Positions 1-9,600 of a stretch of DNA of 33,834 nt are shown here, piece after piece. The stretch is from Trichosphaerium sp. ATCC 40318. Taxonomy: Eukaryota > Discosea > Flabellinia > Trichosidae. Position 1 is the first letter of the stretch, and the number at the start of each line of letters is the position of its first letter. The DNA lies in NCBI GenBank assembly GCA_038496445.1, contig JALMLS010000238.1, forward strand, positions 1 through 33,834, given 5' to 3'. The translations under genes were made by a program, and so were the position numbers. Below the pieces are notes generated by a model that was given only the letters and a program-made list of their open reading frames with translations, had not been told where the DNA came from and ran no database searches.

Positions 1-312
1 GTGCATTATACCATATAATTATACCATAAAACATGGTACTATACCATGGTATTATACCACATTTTTACAGTATATTATACCATGCATTATACCATATAAT
101 TATACCATAAAACCACGGTACTATACCATGTATTATACTGCATTTTAAAGTATATTATACCGTGCATTATACCATATAATTATACCATAAAACATGGTAC
201 TATACCATGGTATTATACTGTATTTTAAAGTATTGTATACCGTGCATTATACCATATAATTATACCATAAAATGTGGTATTATACTGTGGTATTATACCG
301 TATAAGTATAAG
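1..312. repeat. 80-bp tandem satellite rich in TATACC
   Basis: The same unit, beginning (G/A)TGCATTATACCATATAAT, starts at about 1, 82, 162 and 242, so the period is 80-81 bp and about four copies are present, the last one shortened and diverged. Each unit contains several TATACC words and a near-palindromic core around CCATGG. The array runs into the window edge and may be longer. No coding potential is visible. Confidence 0.9.
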
Positions 313-1440
313 TTAGTCAAAGCTCACTTGGTCTGCAGTTGATTTAATAGCATATGGACCTACGCAAACGCCATACCACACAATGCTTTGACAGTAGCTG
401 TTATTGAACATAATTGGCATATAAATGTGTGAAAAACAGTTTTAAGAGAGAAATCTGGTAACGCGCCCCAATTACGGGCGTTTTAGGGATAAATTGGCCA
501 ACTTTCTCCAATTGACGGTATTTGAGGAAGAAACCACTCCGCGTACCCCATGTTAGAGCGCTACAGTGGCAGACACACCAAAAATGCGTTTAGCGCTCGA
601 AAAATGCCTATTCGCAAAAAAACCTCCAATTGGAGGTTTTTTTCCCGGCTCTCATTTTTTTCTCCTCTCCATAGGCATTTTTACACTCAATCAACACCAT
701 ACAGCCTCATTTACCAAATCAGGAGCAAAATTATTTATTTTTTTTTGAAATTCTTGATATATGCCCCAATGTGTGTTAAAACGCGTGATTAGTGTTATAA
801 GGCAAAGTTGTTTCAAAGCCTACCCATTTTTCGAGTTTTTTGGGTTTTTTTGGATTTTTTTGGATTTTTTTGGTTTTTTTCCTACTAAACGCCCACATTT
901 ACCGGAACAGATAGCATTTAGGCTCTGCACCCATGCGTTGACCTTACGAGTGATATTGTAAACTAATTGGCTAAGCCAGGACATAAAACTAAGTCTTGAC
1001 CAGTTTATCGCCCACACAACACAAGGTACGCTAAAAAGTAGTTGTTTTGAAGCTGTTTGAACCTAGGTTTTACAGGCTAGATAAAAAAAAAACCAAGATG
1101 TGTTAGCTAACAGGTACGATTCTGCTAGAACTTGTTTCTGATGGAGTTGGCAGTTATTTTCATTTCTTTGTTTTAATCTTGGTTTGGCTTCACCGCACAG
1201 GTCATTTGTTACTCTCAGCGCTGTCACCACAACAAAACAGCAATTCTTGTACGACTATTTATTTTGTGCATCAAGCCTTTACTAACTCTTCTTTTAGTTT
1301 TCATGCTATGTCCATTCGATGCACTTACAGCAAGTACGATCTTTTTTTTTGAAGGTGTCAACTACTGCAAAAGAGAACATGGACAAAACCAAAGGTCACG
1401 GATGTAAACAAAAGAATGTATTAATAAATGTGGTTTTATT
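313..1440. other. gene-free stretch with hairpin and T-rich run
   Basis: I find no convincing gene here; the short ORFs are low-complexity or lack any protein-like composition. The stretch holds a nested palindrome at 600-682 (listed separately) and a T-rich run at about 829-880 in which GGATTTTTTT-like units recur. A block at about 455-530 contains two loosely similar segments around CCAATTACGG and CCAATTGACGG. Confidence 0.5.
600..682. repeat. nested palindrome (hairpin)
   Basis: A perfect 28-bp inverted repeat lies at 616-643 (seven A, CCTCCAATTGGAGG, seven T). It is enclosed by outer arms AAAATGCCTAT (about 601-611) and ATAGGCATTTTT (about 671-682). The two nested arms can fold into a long hairpin. 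It could be a small foldback element or a transcription-related structure; no surrounding gene explains it. Confidence 0.7.
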
Positions 1441-1454
1441 ATTAGAACAGTTTT

Positions 1455-1756
1455 TACACGGTATAATACACCTGGTTTTGTGGTATAATCTACCAAGTTT
1501 TAAGGTATAATATACCAGGCTTTGTGGTATTATACTGTGTTTTATACCATGTTTTATGGTAGAATTATACCATATATTGCATTTTTTTAGGTGAAAAAAT
1601 ATGGTATAAATTCGCACTTTCTACTGTATATTTATGGTATAATTTAGCTGTTTTATGGTATAAATCCTTTGATTTATGGTATATTATACTGGAATTTGTG
1701 GTATAAAATTGGAATCAATGGTATAATTATACCACAAATCCATGGTATCTACCATA
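1455..1756. repeat. second GGTATA/TATACC-rich tract
   Basis: GGTATA or TATACC words recur every 15-30 bp (for example GTGGTATAATC, AAGGTATAATATACC, ATGGTATAATT). The words are the same as in the 80-bp satellite at the left edge but mainly in the opposite orientation and without a clear fixed period. It is probably a diverged member of the same satellite family. Confidence 0.75.
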
Positions 1757-1773
1757 AAAACAGCTCGAAAATT

Positions 1774-2598
1774 TTAGACCTGTATAACAGACGGAGAAGC
1801 ATACATAGAAATCGTAGTATTGAAAGGGAACTCCTTAGCCGTAATGATATGTTCACTTTCGCTCTTGATTACTTCATGAATAGCACGTTTAGCTAGATTG
1901 AACTTGGCTTGAAGATCATCGGAAATGAATTGTTTGGGTCTAACACCTTGGATCAGATCTGGATAAATCTCGAGTTTAATAATCCACACGATTCTTCCTT
2001 GTTGAGCGCTTTCTTGTAATTGATTGTCATTGGACTTGGACATATCAATACATACTTTTTCGATCGTGTTTTTGAAGACTGAGATTCTTTGGATTTCAGG
2101 AAGTTCATCCATAACTTGGTCAATTTGTTGATTTACTGCCATCGTTGTTAATCGTTTGTAGTGAGTAGTGGTAATGGATTGGACCATGGTGAGGGCATTC
2201 ACATAATTTGCATACGTGTCATTATCCATAGTAGAAATTACCAAATTTTTGCAATTTTCTATATGAGCGAATTGCACTTTGGAAAGAAAATCTGAAATAC
2301 AAAATTTTCCACGTGATATTTTAAAATACAGATGAATATTGTTTTCTGTAAAGTAGGATTTTTTGTAAAAATGTTGATGATGAATTTTTTGTGGATAACT
2401 TGGTTTTGCCTTGGTATTGACTACGGACCATGTATCGTTGATACGCATGACTACAATGTCATACGGATAAATCATAAAAGAAGTATGTACAAAATGCTGA
2501 ATAATGGGTTTATTGTCACTACAGTGGTAGTTGTTATAACGTTCTAAATAATGTTTACTAAGGGGAAATGTATAGCTTGTAAGGTATAAAGTAGGCAT
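1774..2598 (-). CDS. hypothetical protein, no recognised family
   Basis: Intronless ORF of about 274 codons from the ATG at 2598. The frame stays open upstream of that ATG through a GTG at 2607 to about 2690, so an upstream exon is possible. The N-terminus (MPTLYLTSYTFPL) is mildly hydrophobic but not a clear signal peptide. The middle is rich in His, Tyr and Asn; the C-terminal half looks helical and charged (for example VMDELPEIQRISVF, SDDLQAKFNLAKRAIHEVI). No catalytic or binding motif was recognised. It sits between the TATACC tract and a block with inverted repeats, so it may belong to a repetitive or mobile sequence. Length and amphipathic composition favour a real or recently decayed gene. 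Confidence 0.5.
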   Translation of the reverse strand: MPTLYLTSYTFPLSKHYLERYNNYHCSDNKPIIQHFVHTSFMIYPYDIVVMRINDTWSVVNTKAKPSYPQKIHHQHFYKKSYFTENNIHLYFKISRGKFCISDFLSKVQFAHIENCKNLVISTMDNDTYANYVNALTMVQSITTTHYKRLTTMAVNQQIDQVMDELPEIQRISVFKNTIEKVCIDMSKSNDNQLQESAQQGRIVWIIKLEIYPDLIQGVRPKQFISDDLQAKFNLAKRAIHEVIKSESEHIITAKEFPFNTTISMYASPSVIQV

Positions 2599-2734
2599 AA
2601 CCAGCACTACCGTTATTCTAACTAGCGTAACATCAGTAGTAAAATAGAAATGGGAATTTTTAAGTAATCCACCCTGTTTTCCTATGGGAAAAGTAGACGG
2701 AAAAACTCTTCCTTAATTCCCATTGAATTTATAT

Positions 2735-2875
2735 GAAATTCCGTAAGTATTACTCATAGAATTCTTAAAGTATTACTTTTGGAATTGTGTATGTATTTTA
2801 TATAGAATTCTCTATGTATTCTTTATAGCATTTTTTAATGTATTTTTTGTAGATTTCAATAAAAAATACTGTATA
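2735..2875. repeat. degenerate 23-24 bp tandem repeat, six units
   Basis: Units start at about 2735, 2759, 2782, 2805, 2828 and 2852. Most begin GAATTC or GAATT and contain (A/T)TGTATT or AAGTATT before ending in ATA, TTG or GTA. The fourth unit (GAATTCTCTATGTATTC...) is near the consensus and the last two have drifted. Confidence 0.7.
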
Positions 2876-3396
2876 AATTACACAAAATATTATTCGATAC
2901 TTTGGTTCAGATTTAATGCAAAGTCATTTTATTTATTGATCATTACAAAATACACACATCCTAAATAATACGTACAAGTTAAATACATCGTGTCTTCATA
3001 AACGAAAGAAGTAATTTGATTGCATTTGGTTTTGAGAGCCTGAACAATAATTAATGCGTTTGTAAACGCTAAATTAAGAATGCATAGGGTTTTTTGATAA
3101 ATTAAGTGGAAATAAGCTTTAAAAACAACGTACTTGGAGTTAATGCTTTAAATACATTCTTTAATGGTGTAATAAGGCTGTTGCAATGCTTTAATCATCC
3201 TAAAACAGATAAGTAAGAGATATTTATGTTTAAGTGATTTTCCAAACCACCTAAAACGCGTTCTCTGTTACTTTTTGGATTAACGCACTTTAACCTGTAC
3301 CATTGGTTTTTGCACCTTTAATAATAGCATGTGGATATTGTTTGCTAGAAAAACCTATGTACCTAAGGTGTCGATGGTTTTTTGCAAATATAAAAC

Positions 3397-3465
3397 TAAA
3401 CCCTAACCCTAACTTAATTTGTACTTTCATAAACCTCAACCCTAGCCCTAACCCTAACCCTAACT
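3397..3465. repeat. interstitial telomere-type CCCTAA repeats
   Basis: Two short blocks of CCCTAA (TTAGGG on the other strand) occur at about 3399-3412 and 3437-3463, separated by about 25 bp; the second has three or more near-perfect copies plus CCCTAG and CTCAA variants. TTAGGG is the telomere repeat of many eukaryotes. Here it is internal, inside the element with inverted ends. Confidence 0.8.
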
Positions 3466-3715
3466 AAATTAGTACATTATTTGCTGGATTTTGTACAATA
3501 ATTCTGAAAATTCCGTATTTAAGGGAATATTATGGTAATTCTATCAAAAATCCTGCCATAAAAAAAAATAAAAATAAGAATTCTTCACAAATTACCTTAA
3601 AAATCCCTAAAACAAAGGAATTTAGTGGGATTTATATCCAAAATCCTGTTTTCATTTTACCACTGATAATAGTTAGAACGTAAAATAGTGAAGAGGTGAT
3701 GCACTCCCCGCGCAG

Positions 3716-4081
3716 TTAAGGCGGGCTCACTATCTGACCACTGTTATCCCATACCCTAAATATGCCTTCTTCTTCTCCATTAAGCATCTCTCCTTTTAAA
3801 TATCTTCCATCACTGTACCACCTCTTCAATGAACCGTGTTTCAAACCTTTCGAAAAAAATTGTTCACAAACTAAGTTGCTGGAGTCATCCCATTTCTTCT
3901 CTTTGCCATGCTTCATTCCTTGTTTCCATGTTACTATTCCTTTAATCACACCGTTTTTATGCCATTTACGCCATTCTCCATTCTTTTGGAGCAGCGAATC
4001 AAAACGAGTCATCAAAGCACTTGTTTTACATAACGTAGGCCTACAACTAGGCATCAGCAACATAAATAGAGTACACAACAT
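3716..4081 (-). CDS. secreted MORN_2 (YwqK-like) repeat protein
   Basis: Intronless 121-codon ORF from the first in-frame ATG. Residues 1-18 (MLCTLFMLLMPSCRPTLC) look like a signal peptide. The rest is made of about four 20-23 residue repeats with the MORN_2 pattern, seen as NGEWRKWHKNG, KHGKEKKWDDS, KHGSLKRWYSDGRY and EGIFRVWDNSGQI. Such repeats occur in the bacterial YwqK family and in some eukaryotic proteins; their biochemical role is generally structural or unknown. Unlike its neighbours it has no intron. With this family's abundance in bacteria, that makes transfer from bacteria plausible but unproven. The name 'antitoxin' attached to some family members should not be taken as function; no partner gene is seen here. 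Confidence 0.75.
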   Translation of the reverse strand: MLCTLFMLLMPSCRPTLCKTSALMTRFDSLLQKNGEWRKWHKNGVIKGIVTWKQGMKHGKEKKWDDSSNLVCEQFFSKGLKHGSLKRWYSDGRYLKGEMLNGEEEGIFRVWDNSGQIVSPP

Positions 4082-4438
4082 GCCACATGATGAATACTTC
4101 CTTATCTAAGTTACATATAATTATTTGAAGTTCAGATGGTAACCACAAAAGCCCAGGTATTGCTTGCATTGTACAAAAGAAAAAATATGAGGCATTGACT
4201 TATTCTCATAAGCCATGGACTGCTTCTTAGTTGAACTTAATGTAGCCAGTGAACAATATAAATATGATCAAAATTAAATGTGAAAAGCCGAAAGCTTTCA
4301 TTTTACAGCAGGATGACAATTTTTAACACGTGTTTGTTCATTACATAAAATTAAATGTCAGAAAAAAGATAGGTATACAATGGACCGCCTTAGAAAGGTC
4401 CAGTTTGATGTTGTTGTATTAAGCAAGCTGGTTTTTTA
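4082..4438. other. intergenic, no feature seen
   Basis: AT-rich spacer between the 5' end of the MORN_2 gene and the 3' end of the membrane protein gene. It should hold the promoter of the first and the terminator of the second. I see no further gene or repeat in it. Confidence 0.4.
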
Positions 4439-5864
4439 TTAAGTTGGAGATACAGACGCTGTAAAAGTTTGTTTTGGGAGAGAGTAAGGAAATATACGTT
4501 GTCTCAAAGAAGGTACAAGAAAAAAAAGTAAAGTCAAGATGATAAGTAATAACACAATAAGCACAACGATTATGATAACAAATACAGGGAACGACGCATC
4601 TCCCACCTTTGACTGAGTGCATTTTGGTCCAAAGAAAATAGAAAGTGTACCTTGCACACCTGAATTCTTATTGTAAGCACAACAAAAAAAAGGTTGTTTC
4701 TTTTCATTGTTTTCGTACTGTCTTGTATAAAGCATGCGCCATTTGAAGAGAGTGTAACATTATCAATAGAAACTGAGCATAAGCTGTTGTATGTAAAGAG
4801 ATCAATTGAAGAGTTAACCTAATACATAATAAACACAAAAGTGTATCTAAAAATAAAAGAAAACTCAAAAAAAAGAAAGAACAAAAATGATATCACCGTA
4901 CTTGTTCTGAAATGGTAATTGTGACATTTCCATTAAAAGTTAGACATCCAGTAGTTACTACCTTTGACTCTTCGTTTACAATAATAACGTTATCAACGAA
5001 TGTGACGTTTCCTGAACACAAATACTGAGCGACAAAAAAATACGCAATAAAAAGCGAATGGTATTCACCAAAGAATGTGCTAATCAAAAGGACTTACCTA
5101 GGAAGTTAATTGTTTGACTGACAATATTTGTATCTTCCATTACAATCTTTGGGGTGGTTATATCAGATTCACAATGAACAAACTGTAGTAGTTGCTCACA
5201 AGGCAAGTCGTTAAATCCTGTAACAAAAAAATCAAAAACACAGTTTCGACGATTACAATTCTAGTTTGTTTAAGCATTGTAATCACGTGTTACCCTTTGT
5301 TGCAACTTCCAGGCACTTCTCAGGATTTCCATTCGAGAAACTGGGTTCGCCTGCCTCAAAAAACATGTCCAAAAACTGTTTTGTGTTATTTTCTGCTGTA
5401 ATTACAAACAGATCTGTTTGAGTCATAGATACGTTGCTTGAAATCCAAAAGTAGGAAGACAACGCAACATAACAGGCATCACAACAATTTTGGCATCCAA
5501 GGCCGCAATCAGAACAGTTTCCCAAGTACAATGAAGGATCTTCAATGAGCATTACGCCCAGCCAATATTTTTCGTTTTGCGCATTAACTTGAGGTAAAAA
5601 GCTGTATGTCACGTTGTTTAGTACTTCTATGAGATTAGATCCCCTTTATGATATAGATATTAACAAAGAGCTACCCGTAAATACGCTAGTGTCGCTATTA
5701 AAGACGGAACGTCGTAAAAAGTGTCCACGTGATAGCGAAAAGACGTACCTTGTTGAGCTAGAGCATTCAGATTTTGCTTCTTCCCAATTCGATCGGCCTT
5801 CTGTGTAGATTAACAACCCACATAACATTAAGAACACTAGCGGAAATAGATAATTAAACGCCAT
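4439..5864 (-). CDS. type I membrane protein, Cys-rich ectodomain, unknown family
   Basis: Six exons splice in phase: 5675-5864, 5294-5626, 5098-5217, 4902-5011, 4719-4818 and 4439-4659, giving 357 residues. The start ATG is chosen because it begins a signal peptide (MAFNYLFPLVFLMLCGLLIY). The ectodomain has a cysteine cluster (NCSDCGLGCQNCCDAC), several NxS/T glycosylation sites, and a later stretch with repeated DNV(T/I) strands and NGNVTI, suggesting beta structure. A single transmembrane helix (FPVFVIIIVVLIVLLLIILT) precedes a tail of about 35 residues. Exon 1 reads through a GTACGT at 5748; only the donor at 5674 keeps the frame. A cell-surface role is inferred; no ligand-binding domain was recognised. 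Confidence 0.75.
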
Positions 5865-6607
5865 TATTAAGTATGAAGATGCCCCGCCGTAAATAAAACT
5901 CACAATAACTGTTTTTGACCACGAAAAAACACGAATATTCTCGAGTATCTGAATTATCTGGAATCTAGAGATATCTTAGATATCTGAAAGTCTTTAACGA
6001 TTGCTGCTTTCTGTACATAAGCTATTAAATTAAACCATAATACTCTTGGCTTGTACGGTGTGCATAGATTTCGGAAAAAAATTTCTAGTTAAGTAGTTGC
6101 TTCAAGGCATAATTGGAACTGCCCTGAAGATATACCGTATTTGAGGTAGAAAAGTCCTGTTCCCTCTACCAAAACAACTATCTAAAAAGCACGGGTCAAC
6201 AAGTATTCAAGCCCGACAGTTAGGAGTTTTTGGCGTGATGGGTGACAGGAGGCTCGACGAACGCACAAATCGTAGTTGGTAGAACTACCTACCTGAGTTA
6301 TGGACTATATGACTAAAATGTCAAAAAAACACGTCGAAAAAATGTCAAAGTGATATTGAACTGTTCGCCACAAAGGGAGATAACTGGGTTCTGGCACTCA
6401 GTCGCCTCTAGGATCTACCTCCAAACCTTCCCCGTAAAGCTAACAAGAGGGGCCTTTCTAAATAGTTCAAAGGATAATTTAGTGTCGAATTTTTGACTTT
6501 TTTTTGACAAAGTTCATTTGGGTTTCCGCAAGGAGTATGTTTTACACACTTTTAACATTTCTGCACCGTAGGTATTAATTCAATGTTATTTTAATATTTT
6601 ATTTAAG
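5865..6607. other. intergenic, no gene seen
   Basis: Spacer of about 740 bp between the 5' end of the membrane protein gene and the 3' end of WDR11. A small dyad around GAGATATCTTAGATATCTG lies near 5970. I found no tRNA-like A/B boxes or coding exon. Confidence 0.4.
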
Positions 6608-9600
6608 TTATTCTGTACTCTGACCATCTTCAAATAAACTTGCACCAGCATCTCCTGCCTTCTTTGCATAGAATGTGGCAGCTTCAATATATCCAAGTTT
6701 CTTAAGATGAAAAGCGTAATCCAAGTGTATTGACTTTAACAATGTCTCAAGTGCAACAACTTTATCATTATTACCAAGTGTTGCTAGTAAAAACAATAAG
6801 CAACACACAAGCTAGATATGAACAAAAAAAAAAGAGCTGTAATATTCCAAAACGAGCCTACAATGTTGCGCAGCAAATCACGTGTTGAAGACATCGCTAA
6901 GTCAAAAATGTATAAAAAGGTTTGTTGTTAACGTACTTCCTTCCGGTGCCTCATTAAGTAAATCACATTCCTGACATGCCCTAGCAAATAGAGTAGCAGT
7001 ATCAAATTGTCTAAGCTTATGGAGAAGCTGTAAAACCTAGAAAAAAAAGAACAAAATAAGCAAGAATAAAAGTTACAATAAAGAAAGTTGTACCATATGG
7101 AACTCTCCTAGTGTAAGCAAGATATCTATTGATAGTTCTATATTACCAACTAAAATAAGATATTGAACCCATCTCATCATTACTGTTGAACATTCTTCCT
7201 CCTTTAATGTTATCTTCGCAAGCCATGCTGCATCAATCCATCTAACAGGGAAAAAAAATTAATCAATATAAACATTCAATTACAATAAATGACTACGAAG
7301 ACATTTAACATATAAAAAGTGATAGTGATGGCTACACAATACCACCAAATAATCGCAAAAACATAGAATTATTCTAAGCAGAATCTGTGATGCAGAGTTT
7401 TAAGCAAAAACGAAAAAGAAAAAAAAATTCAGGAAAGAAAAAAAAAGTATACAATTCACATACCTATCATAAGACTGTAAGTATCTACAAGCGTCCAAGC
7501 TTTTATCAATAAGACATAATAATTGTACACCTTCATCAAGGTTACCATTAGCTATCAAATTCGTAGCAACAAGCTTAACCTAAAAGCAGAAAACATTAGA
7601 GAAAATAAAACACAAAATAAAAGCTGAGCTCAAGCGCCGTTGTGAGATACTTACAGTATTTCTGAATGTATCAGGAGAAAGAGCAGCTGATACCACACAA
7701 GCCTTTAAAGCATCAGAATAGAACTTTGGATTATCACTAGGCGTTTCTAGAAGCATTTCTAATCAAGAGTGTTAAGGAACAATAGCGAGAAATGTAAAAA
7801 AAAACTTACCAATCGCTTTCTCCTTATTTCCAAGTAATAAATTAAACTCTGCTACTTTTTTAACCAAGTGATAACCAGAACCTACATAATAATGAAAATA
7901 GTTAAGATATGGATAATGAAGATCTTGAGAAAGATATGAGAAGCGAACCTTTTTTCTTTTCGTGTAGTTTAGCTCTTTCAAGTTGACTTTCTCTTACAAG
8001 CTCAGCAGGCTGAAGAAGATCAAAGTAACTCGGTACTCCATCAGTTGATGTTGTAGATGCATTGCTAGCAGAACCTGAATATTTGTAAATAAGAGGACAA
8101 TAATAACAACATCAAGATGAAATTCAAAAAACCAAACAACTTGTTTAACGTACGTGCTCCAAACGATCGTACTGGGACCAATCCCTCATTAGTCACTGAA
8201 CGAGCACGTTCTAAAGACGCTTTGCTACCAATAAACTCAGGGTGCTCAGAGAACTTTCTCAAAGCATTCACAGCAAGCGTCCAGAAGCGTATTTCTATAT
8301 TCAAAAAAACGCACGTGAGTATCATTTTTAAAGCACAATGTCGTTCTTTAAGATTGTCCCTTTACGTACCTCTTTTATCACCAAAAAATTTCGCAGTAAG
8401 TAAAGCACGTGTATCAGTGCCTTGGCATGCTTTTAAAGAATTCACAAAATCAGTGCCAATCATTCCACGTATATTCTTATTCAAATCAGAAAAGCTTCCT
8501 TGCTTCTGTAGATTTTTAGGAGCACTCTCCTCGAATGCATTAAAAGCATGCTGAAGCATAGCTTTTAGAAATAGGGCTCTAAAATGTAGTTAATACAAAT
8601 ACTCAAAAGCGTCGTCAGAGGAAACGAAAGATCGGAAGCAAAGAAAAAAATAAACAATCGAAGATTGACATACTGTTGAGGTGGTAGTAGAAGTGGGGAA
8701 TGAATAGGATAAGTAAGCGCTGATAATCGTATGGCGGAATTAGAAATCGTCAATGACTTATCTACAATACGAACACAGCCATCACTTGTAGCTAAATAGA
8801 AGAGTTAAAACTCAGTTAAATCGAAAACAAAAAAGTTACCAATGATGGGTTGCGTTTCTGTCAACCAATCAACATCAATTGCCTTTAACTGACGACTCTT
8901 AAAGTAATTACCGACACTAACCTATTGAACAATATTAGTTAACCCTAATAACACAAGATTTAAGGCTTAAACCTCATCACACTTACCCTCAGGTTATAGT
9001 CAAGATCCCAAATACCAAAATCACCATCATTGAACAAAACAAATATCTTATGAGAAGTACTTGATGGAGAGAATCTTATACGCCTTACAAGACCTCTACC
9101 TGTGGCAAATACCCTTTGATAGACATTTTAATAAAGTAATAGATGACAACCCATGACGTACTGTTGCTTTTTTTTCTGAAAGTTCCAAACATGTAAATTT
9201 CCAACAGTATCACCTGAAACTAGAAAGTGGTCTCTCCAAGCAATAGAAGAAATAATACCAACACCAATCTCTGCATGTATATTCGATGCGGATACAAAAT
9301 TATTTTCAACAACGTAATTACGTAGAGTGCCATCAGGTGTTGTAAAGACGAACTGTTCTTTGTTTGAATCAACTTAAAAAAAAAGTCAGAAAACAAAACA
9401 ACAGCTCAAAGAATCAAGATCATCAAGCCACAAATAAAAATGGTATTCAATTCGTAAATATGTGTACTTACTCTCTTTATTTCCTGTAAGTGGAGACCAT
9501 TCAAGTGCTGTAATTTGTGAAATAGGATGAATCTGACGCAATAAATTTCCTGTTTCCATATCCCATATTTGGAAAGGCCTAAAAAAAACTCCGATTAACT

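Larger units (their letters stand above)
2614..3686. mobile_element. putative foldback/MITE-like element with inverted termini
   Basis: The left end at about 2614-2660 (TTCTAACT...ATCAGTAGTAAAATAGAAA) resembles the reverse complement of the right end at about 3645-3686 (TTCTAACT...ATCAGTGGTAAAATGAAAA), giving imperfect terminal inverted repeats of about 40 bp. The interior is AT-rich, lacks ORFs, and contains a 24-bp tandem array, telomere-type repeats and many GGAATTTT/AAAATCC words. I see no transposase gene and no certain target-site duplication, so if mobile it would be non-autonomous. Confidence 0.45.

Noticed and set aside
1-312. CRISPR-like array
   Set aside because: The 80-bp units are contiguous without unique spacers, and the genome is eukaryotic.
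820-1017. Lys-rich minus-strand ORF (KKPKKSKKIQKN)
   Set aside because: Translation of a T-rich GGATTTTTTT-like run; low-complexity artefact.
3716-4081. Toxin-antitoxin system suggested by YwqK similarity
   Set aside because: No toxin partner is adjacent, the setting is eukaryotic, and MORN_2 repeats alone do not show antitoxin function.
3762-4109. 115-codon plus-strand ORF
   Set aside because: Antisense shadow of the MORN_2 gene; the minus strand has clear repeat motifs and a signal peptide.
6240-6460. Possible tRNA (AGTTGGTAGA and GGGTTCTGGC words)
   Set aside because: No consistent acceptor stem, and the B-box spacing and sequence do not fit a tRNA.
8117-8554. 145-codon plus-strand ORF
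   Set aside because: It is antisense to two WDR11 exons whose minus-strand reading matches the WDR11 C-terminal region; the plus frame has no domain.
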